From Stephanodiscus triporus (Eukaryota > Bacillariophyta > Thalassiosirophyceae > Thalassiosirales > Thalassiosiraceae): a stretch of 14,911 nt of DNA. Where the stretch lies: positions 1-14,911 of the forward strand of contig JALLAZ010000485.1 in NCBI GenBank assembly GCA_036939755.1, read 5' to 3'. The position numbers were made by a program, and so were the translations under genes. The notes below the pieces were generated by a model. It made no database searches. It was given only the letters and a program-made list of their open reading frames with translations, and had not been told where the DNA came from. This document shows, in pieces, positions 7,764-14,911 of the stretch (its first letter is position 1; each line of letters opens with the position of its first letter).

Positions 7764-8933
7764 TACTGCCCAGTGGAGATCAAGGCAGTCAAAGTTCTTA
7801 GCTCCAAGATTAGTAAAATGTTAAAAAAGCCGGTCCCAGAAATGGTTTTAGACTTGTACGCATTTTGAAACTATCAATGAAATCCTGTTTAGTAAAGATT
7901 CTTTTTTTAGTAGAAGTAGTGGAATGCAACCAATATATCTCAATAATACTAATAATCAAAGTTTATCAACCCACCTTACAATAGCTAGCTTTGGTCTAAC
8001 TTTGAGCACTGCATCTTGATTTTCAAGCTTGTTGACAATTTATCAACAATATTTGTCTAAACATGATATTGGAATGTCTGCAGGACAAGCAACCTGACCC
8101 TATGTAACTGACATGTCAGGCCAACAATGCTAATGTGGCACCCAACATGTTATCATCATGTCTGTCAGTTGGGGGGGAAATCTGACTGGCACAAGAATAC
8201 TTGCACTTGTCATCTTTCACCAGGCCTTGAGAAGAGATTGTAGTTGTAGACATTAAAACTGATGAGTCAGTCTCACTGACCATCACCATTGTTCATTGTT
8301 CATACCATTGCCAGCAGTAGGGTTCTGAGCAACCACATTGCAAGAACATTATGGCAATGGCAGCATTAACCACAGTCACTGTAAAATTTATTTATTTGTG
8401 GTGCATGTCTGCTGTGTAAGCTAATTTGTGTTGCAGATTGGTGTATGAAGCCAACTATGTATATGAACACCATGTAAGCTAAATAGAAAATAAATAAACC
8501 TTTGTGGTGACTGTAGTACAAGCAGCTCTTGCAGGGCATCATCATCTGCACCTTCAGTGAATGTGTAGAGGGAGATAGAAACACATTTAGAAGCTGTAAG
8601 AGGAAAAAGAATACTCTTATTGACCTGTTCAAGAATCCACATTGTATGCTTGACATGTTCATTGATACTCCTACGACCATCACTGACAGAACCTAAAAGT
8701 AGTGGTACTCCCTTCTCTGCTTTCTGGGGATTGAGGATTCAGAACAGTCAGTCAATGTTATGGTATGTTGCATGCCATCAGCACTATCACAGCAAACAAT
8801 TTGTATCAGAGAATCATACAGTGCAAAATAGTCACAATAATTGCAGAAAGACCTCTAATGTTGAGTAAGACAGAAAAAGCAAGGCACTTTGTCAGGGAGG
8901 TAGAAATGTGATGTATTTACTATGTAAGACTGT
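7764..8933. other. AT-rich intergenic interval downstream of the glycosyltransferase gene
   Basis: No gene is recognised. It should include the 3' untranslated region of the minus-strand glycosyltransferase gene near its right end. A perfect 12-bp palindrome CTGACATGTCAG lies at 8108-8119. A hairpin with 10-bp arms and one bulge lies at 8260-8285. Open frames at 8366-8683 and 8620-8868 have no family features. Confidence 0.45.
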
Positions 8934-10622
8934 TTACATCTTTAAATCAGGTTGTACTTCTGAATGAATATTTTGAATGCCAAGGTCTCGCATCAGCGAT
9001 TCCTTGCTGGATTTCATCCATGCTCTCATCCCAAAGTGCTCAGGCTTATGACTCTCATCTACATATTTTGGAGTCAGAAATATGATGAAATTACCACGGC
9101 CATATCGTATCTCGACAATGCCTTCATAACCTGTTCTTGGCACACCGGCTTTCTCATCTTGCATTATTTCAAACTGCGAGGCCAATATCCCAAATTGGTA
9201 AAAGCTGTAATACACAAGCCTAACATCGCCGTCTGCGACACATCTCTTGGCGTCATCAACATTTTTCACTGACTTCGCACGTGATACACGATTCCAATAG
9301 TGATCGGCAAACGAAGAAGCATCTAAATGGGACAGATCTAGATCCTCCCAGTGAATGCTATTCTCCTCCAATTTGATCTTGTTCAACTTTTCATTAACTT
9401 TGTTGCCTGTACTAGCCCCATCAACAATACCAAAGTGAAAGGATCGCGAAATTTCAGGGCGGATGATCTGCCTCCCCCTACGTATATCACTCTCACGCAA
9501 CCAATCGTCCCAAAATCCATTCGGAGCCCAGTTTCTATTTAATCCAGTATCGGGATGCGAAGCGGGGCCATCCCACACGGTCCTTGACATCATCCACCCT
9601 AGACCAGGGAAAAAATCTGAGCGGACAAGTCGTTTTGAATCGGCTACAAGCTGTTCGTATCCATTGTCATTAAATCCAGAAACAGCCAAGAGCGTATCAT
9701 CTGAATCAAGAAGGTCAGCAGTAGCATTCATGAGGGAGAAGAAATCGTGGGCAATTTCAATATCTTCTTCTAAGACGACCACTCGTCGAGGAAGCGGTGG
9801 CGTTGGGATTTGACGATAATGCTTTTGATGTTTACTATAAGCTCCAGAAAATGTTTGGTCAAGAGCCCATCCGAGATGTGCTGCGATTAATTTGTAAGGA
9901 TCAACCCAATCCACTGCCGGATTATACTTATTCTTTTTTTCTATAACAGGGGGCGAGTGTTGTATTTGGTACAAGGGCACGCCGAGTTTCAATTCAAATA
10001 GCTGGCGATATGCGTCAATAACAGATTGAACTTCTGAGTTTTTCCCATCTACCGAAACGATGATTGGGGTGCCCAATATTCTACCAGCCATTCCTGCGCT
10101 GTCTTGATTAGTTCGGGTATTTTTTAGATTGCCATTTCTTTGAGCGTTCGATGCTGCGTGCTGCTGTGCAGGGTGATATTGAAATGTGTTCCAAAGAGTT
10201 TTTTCTAGATAATTGGCACGCTTGCATGTTATGATCAAGACGGGTGAGTCCATTGATTCGACATCCAGAAGGGGAACCGGTCGTAGCTGCATCTCGATGA
10301 GATTCAGTTTTTGTCTTAAAATCCATCCTGAAGATCTCCACTTCGGGATTTTAGGTCTCAACTGCTGTTCGACGACAGGAGCGTTGATATCAGAAGCAAT
10401 TTTTATAACGAGGCAACCCCAGATTATGCTAACAATGATTATGGTAATAATGATGATTCGAAACACCAAAATGGTGCTGTCAAAGTGTTTCGACGATTGC
10501 AAGTGTTTCGGGGATGCCTTGATCCGTCTGCCGCTTCTGGAGCCATTGCTAGGTGGACATGATGAAATGGCCCCGCGGACTTCTTCTCTCTGCAGATGAT
10601 GCCTTTGCAGGAGGTTATTCAT
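8934..10622 (-). CDS. GT13-family glycosyltransferase (GnT-I / POMGnT1-like), type II membrane protein
   Basis: One uninterrupted frame gives 562 residues from the ATG at 10622. The frame stays open to 10787, but the extra residues are encoded by the G/C tract and the divergent promoter. A hydrophobic anchor at about 50-75 after a basic N-terminus predicts a type II Golgi protein. The catalytic domain runs from about 126 (SPVLIITCKRANYLEKTL), through PIIVSVDG (186-193), LEEDIEIAHDFF (284-295), SGFNDNG (315-321), SDFFPGLGW (335-343), FWDDWLR (370-376) and RPEISRSFHFGIV (388-400). These match the GT13 core: the E-E-D is the metal/UDP-GlcNAc site (EDD in GnT-I, EED in POMGnT1), and WDDW includes the family's catalytic acid. 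It probably transfers GlcNAc from UDP-GlcNAc to a mannose acceptor on glycoproteins. The acceptor (N-glycan or O-mannose) cannot be settled here. Confidence 0.9.
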   Translation of the reverse strand: MNNLLQRHHLQREEVRGAISSCPPSNGSRSGRRIKASPKHLQSSKHFDSTILVFRIIIITIIIVSIIWGCLVIKIASDINAPVVEQQLRPKIPKWRSSGWILRQKLNLIEMQLRPVPLLDVESMDSPVLIITCKRANYLEKTLWNTFQYHPAQQHAASNAQRNGNLKNTRTNQDSAGMAGRILGTPIIVSVDGKNSEVQSVIDAYRQLFELKLGVPLYQIQHSPPVIEKKNKYNPAVDWVDPYKLIAAHLGWALDQTFSGAYSKHQKHYRQIPTPPLPRRVVVLEEDIEIAHDFFSLMNATADLLDSDDTLLAVSGFNDNGYEQLVADSKRLVRSDFFPGLGWMMSRTVWDGPASHPDTGLNRNWAPNGFWDDWLRESDIRRGRQIIRPEISRSFHFGIVDGASTGNKVNEKLNKIKLEENSIHWEDLDLSHLDASSFADHYWNRVSRAKSVKNVDDAKRCVADGDVRLVYYSFYQFGILASQFEIMQDEKAGVPRTGYEGIVEIRYGRGNFIIFLTPKYVDESHKPEHFGMRAWMKSSKESLMRDLGIQNIHSEVQPDLKM

Positions 10623-10796
10623 GGTCGTCGCGGGCAGAGCGCCTCCTCTCCTCTCCTGTCGGGGGCCGGGCGGGGGGCGGGGGGGGGCGGGGAGGGGGGG
10701 GAGGGCAAAAACACAAAACACACTTCTCGTACCAAAGTCATATTCATGCCTCTCTGAGTAAACAACATGACCTCGCATCGCTTGCATATTGCAGAA
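10623..10796. promoter_or_regulatory. Shared divergent promoter region of the glycosyltransferase and alpha2delta-like genes
   Basis: Only 174 bases separate the two divergent start codons. The interval must contain both 5' leaders and core promoters, unless transcripts overlap. The left part (about 10641-10705) is almost pure C/T then G. The right part is of ordinary composition. No TATA-like box was identified with confidence. Using the alternative ATG at 10767 for the right gene would shorten the interval to 144 bases. Confidence 0.55.
10661..10705 (+). repeat. Poly-G tract with G-quadruplex potential
   Basis: Over 45 bases the + strand holds only G apart from seven bases, with runs of 3 to 9 G separated by single C or A or by CC. 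At least four runs of three or more G lie within short loops, satisfying the usual G-quadruplex pattern. It lies 39 bases upstream of the glycosyltransferase start and about 92 bases upstream of the alpha2delta-like start. It could also be a sequencing or assembly weak spot. Confidence 0.75.
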
Positions 10797-13092
10797 ATGA
10801 AATCTTTAATTTGCATCTCGGGGGTCTGCCTCTTCCAATCTTTCGTTGTCAGGGCCGCACAAGAAGAGCTCATCCGTGGCATCCAGCGGCTCAACTCCGA
10901 TGTGATTGAACTCCGCAACGAAGTTGAGTCTTCCATCTCGAGGCGATGCGACAGCATTGAAGGGTGTTATAAAACATCCTTTGACGAGTGTCGCTCGGAA
11001 TATACAAGCCGCCAACAATGTCCTTCCCTCGGTTTATTGGGCTACGCTGTTCCAGGCTGTGGATCGGGGACGAACTGCAACGGCTTGTCTGACAGCACAA
11101 TAACCACAGTTCGTCTGCCTGCCAACTTGGCGACAGGAGCTAATGGCAACCCCACAAATGCAGAGGTAGTCGAAGCCGTCTGCTACTCGCGCTCTGTTGA
11201 AAAATGGATGGTACAAAAATATAACGAAGACAAACAATGGTGGACATCATTGAACGTAAGCTCGCCTCGCATGTACTTTGGAAGTTCCACCGGTGTATTT
11301 CGTGTCTTCCCTGCAACACATTCGCGTGAATGTGGCACGTACGACCCTCGAGTAAGGCCATGGTATCAGGCATCGGTGAGTTTTATTTGCGATACCTCCG
11401 TGGCTTGTATAGACCCGCATGATCTCATATTTCTACAATTAATATGCTCTTTTCCCAGGTGCCATCGACTATTAGCAATTCCGTAAAAGCCCGAAATGTT
11501 GTAATAGTAATGGACACGAGCCGTAGTATGAATAGAACTCTAAACGAAAAGACAAACGCAACAAAGTTATCATTCATGAAAGAGGCAGTGACCTCAACTG
11601 TCAATGCACTATCAGAAATGTCATTTATTTCGGTTATTAGATTTGGGGAATCGCCGGAAGTGGTTGGACGCCCATCAGCGGATCCGCTTCTTTGGGAGAA
11701 GGCAGCTTCAGTGAATAAGGAGAGAATAATTAGTGGCATTGACAGTATTGAGGTGAATGGGCGATCCGATGTTGTTGAAGCCTTAAGCCTAACCTTTGAT
11801 CTAATCCAAAACAGCTTGAATCGGATCAATGGGCAAGACACGCAAGCGTGCAAGTTAGAGAATATTGCAATTCTTTTCTTCTCTGATGGTGATTTCAATT
11901 CTGGAAACACTAACGAGGAAATTGTGGGTGCATTTTCGTCGTATATTGGGCGATTAGAAAACATGGGAGACTATCATGTCACGACCTTTTTATATTCCAT
12001 TGGAAATACAGATCCAAACCAGGTTATGAAGCAAATATCTTGTGCAGTGGATGGATACTGGACGCCTGTGTCGAGTACATCCACCCCAGGCAAAGTCACT
12101 TCGGGCTATCAAGTATTTTTCAGGTAGGAGTAATAATTTTCATCATTGCTTGCTTTGTCTTCATTCGCACGGTCGGCCGCCTCTCACTTTATATATCACC
12201 CCCGCTCCCATATCATCACCGTCTTCGCCATCTTTCAGCACTCCCATGGGCACGAGCGCTTTTTACAACTACACATCGTGGTCTAAACCTTATAAGTTTA
12301 CATCCAGTGACACGCTGGGATACACTGTGTCTGCTCTAGTTTATAATCGAGATGTAGAACCCCCTCGATTTATGGGGGCTGTCGGAATGGATATTAGCGC
12401 TGAAGCGGCAAAGAATCTCTATGGAGGAACGATGGAGGAAACAGAAAAGGCAATGGATGAAATCATAAGCAACATCAAGGAGATGAAATTCAATGCATCT
12501 TGCGAACAGCAAAGGATCAATTTGACCTATTGTGAGATTCAGTCTGTTCGTCAACTTGCTGGCGGCGACGAGGCTGTATGCTTTCCTTTAAATTTGAATG
12601 TAACAGATCAGAATGCAACAGAAAACCTATTTGTCGATGAATTAAGTCCTGTTGTCATTGCTGGGAGTGGGGCGATCAATGACCTTCATTTACTGAATTG
12701 CAGCAATGCGTTTATTCCTCAATGTCCGGGGCATGATGAATACCCTGATGAGATTTGGGAGAACGTAAACTTTCAGGATAAGTCATTCATTGAGAGAGTG
12801 TGTTGTGAGGTGGGGAAGAATACTGTCACTGACCGATGCCCTGAATTAGAGCAACAAGAGAAAGCCATATCTAATGCTGCAAGTGAGTCAACCAAATCAT
12901 TTCCATTTAAGAAATCATTGTTGGGCGACGTTGGCTGCTTATTGACTGTCACCTCATGCATGTTTTGGAAACGTTTATATCATCACTCCTTCAGTTTTTG
13001 GGCTAGTGTTCACCTCATTGGCTGTGGTGGAATTGCTCGGCTGCTACTTTTGCTTTTACTACAAAAAAGGAGGGGTGTTCAGATCTAAATAG
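10797..13092 (+). CDS. VWA plus Cache domain membrane protein, alpha2delta-like (join 10797..11375, 11459..12123, 12239..12882, 12995..13092)
   Basis: Four exons give 661 residues. The ATG at 10797 opens a signal peptide (MKSLICISGVCLFQSFVVRA); one at 10767 adds ten residues. A heptad-like helix (about 22-50) precedes the VWA_N-type region with YFGSSTGVFR (160-169) and YDPRVRPWY (182-190). The VWA domain starts near 205 (NVVIVMDTSRSMN): the MIDAS DxSxS is at 212-216, Ser296 stands where Thr is usual, and SDGD is at 335-338. Exon 3 encodes a Cache-like segment (SKPYKFTSSDTLGYTVSALV, then FMGAVGMDIS) and a Cys-rich, N-glycosylation-rich part. The last exon is a membrane helix (about 630-652) and a short basic tail. 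This order matches calcium-channel alpha2delta subunits and CACHD1. Family members help channels reach the surface; that role here is inferred. Introns of 83, 115 and 112 nt keep the frame (phases 0, 2, 1). Confidence 0.87.
11376..11458 (+). other. Intron 1 of the alpha2delta-like gene
   Basis: The 83-nt interval has donor TCG|GTGAGT and acceptor TTTTCCCAG|GTGCCA, in phase 0. It joins RPWYQAS to VPSTISNSVKARNVV. This restores the VWA_N to VWA linkage seen in alpha2delta proteins. Confidence 0.85.
12124..12238 (+). other. Intron 2 of the alpha2delta-like gene
   Basis: The 115-nt interval has donor TTCAG|GTAGGA and acceptor ATCTTTCAG|CACTCC, in phase 2. A serine codon forms at the junction, joining GYQVFF to TPMGTSAFYNY. 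The pyrimidine tract before the acceptor is moderate. Confidence 0.78.
12883..12994 (+). other. Intron 3 of the alpha2delta-like gene
   Basis: The 112-nt interval has donor GCAA|GTGAGT and acceptor CTCCTTCAG|TTTTTG, in phase 1. Splicing yields IFGLVFTSLAVVELLG, a membrane helix, then a basic tail and a TAG at 13090. The unspliced frame instead runs to a TAA at 13086 with a non-protein-like end. Confidence 0.85.
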
Positions 13093-13740
13093 AGAATGCG
13101 AAAACCAGTTACCAAAGCTACCGCCAAGCCATGAAGGTTATTATTGCGCACATGCGGAGCCAATGGAGATGGCAAAAACATCAACAATTGCAGCAACACC
13201 AATGAAATAACATGACTCAAAATGAATGGGGGGAAATAAAATTGTCAATATCTCAACTTTGATGACGTTGGACAACAGATGTGCCCTCCCCGGGCTAGAG
13301 TTTGGTGGTGAATTCGATCCATTATTTGGTCACCAGACAAAATAATCAATTGGTTGTTGCTGTCAGAGGGTGCATCGCAAGAGGGATTAAAAATGAAAGA
13401 TTTTGCATGTTCATCTATGATAGTCGTTTAACAATACTAAGACATGGGTAGACAAGGCATTTAGAATAGTGGGTGCATTCCACATATTCAATCTATGTGT
13501 AGATTCAGTCTTATTTGTTGCAACAATGGATAAGCAAGGCATGGCAATTGACAGCAGATGTCAACAGTACAACAATGAATGATGATGACGTTGATGCATT
13601 GTGCCGGCATTGTGATATGGTATATTCTAATAGGTCAGCAGCTTTGTGAGCAAATGATCTCCTCATTGGAGGAATTGTAATGGCATAAGAAACCCTCGTT
13701 GTCGTCTTCCTAATCTGAAAAGAATTCGCATCATCATAAT
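13093..13740. other. 3' flank of the alpha2delta-like gene and spacer
   Basis: This stretch should include the 3' untranslated region of the plus-strand gene, with a candidate AATAAA at 13235. The rest is of ordinary, slightly AT-rich composition. A minus-strand open frame (13511-14002) enters from the GC-rich island. Its part at about 13650-13820 has mixed composition (YEVTHPSGEDDDGYGSNG), but it is not recognised. Confidence 0.4.
13235..13240 (+). promoter_or_regulatory. Candidate polyadenylation signal AATAAA
   Basis: A canonical AATAAA hexamer lies 143 bases after the TAG of the alpha2delta-like gene, on the same strand, and an A/T-rich stretch follows. Many algal genes do not use this hexamer, so it is only a candidate. 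Confidence 0.35.
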
Positions 13741-13890
13741 ATACGCCCACGCCGTTACTACCATAGCCATCGTCATCCTCGCCGGAGGGGTGCGTCACCT
13801 CGTACAGCGCCAGGAGGGGGAAGGGCACGGGGACGCGACCCCTCCGCGTTGGCCGGACAGCGGATTGAGGGATTGGGATTTGTACCCCCG

Positions 13891-13900
13891 GACGACGACG

Positions 13901-13943
<43 letters not shown>

Positions 13944-13973
13944 ATGCGGATGCGGATGCGGCGGTTGCTCGAT
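13891..13973. repeat. Compound microsatellite (GAC)n-(GGC)n-(GGATGC)3
   Basis: A short GAC run (about 13891-13902) passes into an uninterrupted GGC run of about 40 bases. Three GGATGC units follow, and then GGCGG. Adjacent but different units suggest stepwise slippage with a point change fixed and amplified. Confidence 0.85.
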
Positions 13974-14352
13974 TCTCCCGCCCCCCGTCGTTGCGATCGC
14001 AATCGTCGGCGGTGTCGCCCGAGGCAAGGCAGGAATGTCCGTCATTCGCCGAATCGCCTCGATCCCGAGCCGATTCAGTCCGATGCGACTGACGACCCTG
14101 CGCCGTCATGAGGCACACGTATCCGTAATGGCAACATCGCGACGAACGTGCGCGCCGTCGGGGCAGCACGTCACGCGCCACGTCCGCCTCAGCCGTCGTC
14201 GCCCTCCTCATCGCGCGTCGTCGTCGTCGTTGTCGCCGACGACGATGCTCGCGAACGACTACAGCGTGCCGGGGAGCGCCAGAGGATACGAGTGCAATGG
14301 CCGACAGCACGTGCGACGTGATCCCGAGGAAGGTCAAGGTCGGACGTCTTCG

Positions 14353-14354
14353 TT

Positions 14355-14385
<31 letters not shown>

Positions 14386-14400
14386 GCGGCAGCGGCGGCC
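14353..14400. repeat. Microsatellite (GTC)n-(GGC)n
   Basis: A GTC/TCG run is followed by a GGC run of about 30 bases with one A interruption. It repeats the design of the compound tract about 450 bases upstream. Shorter GTC runs also occur near 14217-14240. Confidence 0.8.
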
Positions 14401-14600
14401 GTCGGCGCTGGAGATTGTCGACGTCATCGATGTCGTCGTCGGACGACAAGGTAGTAATGGGGGGCGCGGGTTGTGGCGATCGTACTCGAGTCGAGGACGT
14501 GCTCCCGCTTGGCCATGACGGTGCATCCGGTCGACTGGGTCGCGACGTCGGGGCCGACGTCGTCGTCATTGCGGTGCCGTAGTATTAAATGGAGATGGGG

Positions 14601-14801
14601 TCCGACGGCTTGCTTGATGAAGATCGATGGATGATGGAGGTGAACCTGGGGAACCTTGAGACTAGCTCAGGGGAGCAGGAGGAATACTGGCTAATAGCCA
14701 TACGCGCGGCAATGGAGGCAGCGACGTTGACGCGGCAACGGACACAACACACACAGGCGGGACTGACGAGAGAAGGGCGCTAAAATCTCTGTTCTGTAAA
14801 T
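14601..14801. other. Spacer without recognised gene
   Basis: Composition returns towards average. The only notable open frame, plus strand 14589-14783, is 64 codons long and has no recognised feature. Confidence 0.4.
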
Positions 14802-14883
14802 CCCTGTGACAACAGGGTTGGATGGCTTTCAGTAGCCAATCTTACCGGGGATAATTATCCTCGAAGGAGAGATGCCCTCTCTC
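14802..14883. repeat. Cluster of three short perfect inverted repeats
   Basis: Three elements lie in 82 bases: CCCTGT/ACAGGG with a 4-base loop (14802-14817), the 12-bp palindrome GGATAATTATCC (14849-14860), and GAGAGA/TCTCTC with a 5-base loop (14867-14883). They might mark the end of a mobile element or a structured RNA continuing past the window. Confidence 0.5.
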
Positions 14884-14911
14884 TAGCGGTCCCGACTGCA
14901 GCGCTGTTTGG

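Larger units (their letters stand above)
13741..14600. other. GC-rich island with open frames on both strands
   Basis: Base composition jumps from AT-rich flanks to strongly GC-rich here, with many CGTCGT/GGCGGC triplets. Long open frames exist on both strands at once: minus 13795-14526 and 14189-14569, plus 13849-14454. All consist largely of single-residue runs (Arg, Ala, Pro or Gly by frame), as expected from GC-rich triplet repeats. No domain, catalytic motif or convincing splice structure was found, so none is called as a gene. One minus-strand frame contains a hydrophobic stretch (TFLGITSHVLSAIALVSSG) that might be a membrane segment. Confidence 0.5.

Noticed and set aside
10623..10787. 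N-terminal extension of the glycosyltransferase frame to an ATG at 10787
   Set aside because: The extra 55 residues are Pro/Arg/Gly-rich translation of the G/C tract and overlap the start of the divergent gene. The ATG at 10622 gives a standard short cytoplasmic tail before the membrane anchor.
11425..11964. Minus-strand open frame opposite the VWA exon
   Set aside because: The plus frame has the MIDAS motif and correct splice boundaries; the minus translation has no family signature.
13795..14526. 243-codon minus-strand open frame in the GC-rich island
   Set aside because: Long Arg and Ala runs come directly from GGC/GTC repeats, and equally long frames are open on the other strand. Without a domain or splice evidence it is not supported as a gene.
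1..14911. tRNA, rRNA, CRISPR array or bacterial-style operon
   Set aside because: No cloverleaf, rRNA-like conserved segment or regularly spaced direct repeats were seen by eye. Spliceosomal introns indicate eukaryotic nuclear DNA.

Overview
The window looks like nuclear DNA of a photosynthetic stramenopile, most likely a diatom. Three observations point there. Two minus-strand proteins begin with a signal peptide followed by a phenylalanine-containing motif of the kind that targets proteins into secondary plastids. Coding regions are split by short GT-AG introns of 83-174 nt. The left end holds a decayed Ty1/copia-type element, a class common in diatom genomes. The assignment is an inference from these traits; no species-specific marker was seen.

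Layout, left to right. 1-2161: a heavily mutated copia retroelement on the + strand. It retains remnants of a gag zinc knuckle, the aspartic protease active site, the HHCC gag-pre-integrase finger and all three integrase catalytic acidic residues. These are spread over several reading frames, and no reverse transcriptase follows. 2303-3916 (minus): a two-exon gene for a putative plastid protein with one likely membrane helix and a C-terminal rubredoxin-like four-cysteine domain. 4434-5549 (minus): a four-exon gene for a plastid-type long hibernation-promoting factor (HPF/PSRP1). 5550-8933: a 3.4 kb gene-poor interval with several imperfect inverted repeats, a pyrimidine-rich stretch and perhaps a decayed coding fragment. 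8934-10622 (minus): an uninterrupted gene for a GT13-family glycosyltransferase (GnT-I/POMGnT1-like), a type II Golgi membrane enzyme. 10797-13092 (plus): a four-exon gene for a secreted or cell-surface VWA plus Cache protein with one C-terminal membrane helix, architecturally like the alpha2delta subunit of voltage-gated calcium channels. 13093-14911: no convincing gene; a GC-rich island with trinucleotide microsatellites and, at the end, three small hairpins.

The genes do not form an operon-like system. The glycosyltransferase and the alpha2delta-like gene are divergent and share about 174 bp that contains an extreme G-run with G-quadruplex potential, so shared regulation is possible. Both products would pass through the secretory pathway. 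The HPF and rubredoxin-like genes are adjacent and co-oriented and both are probably plastid-targeted, which may be chance. All exon structures were built by hand from reading frame, GT-AG signals and domain continuity.
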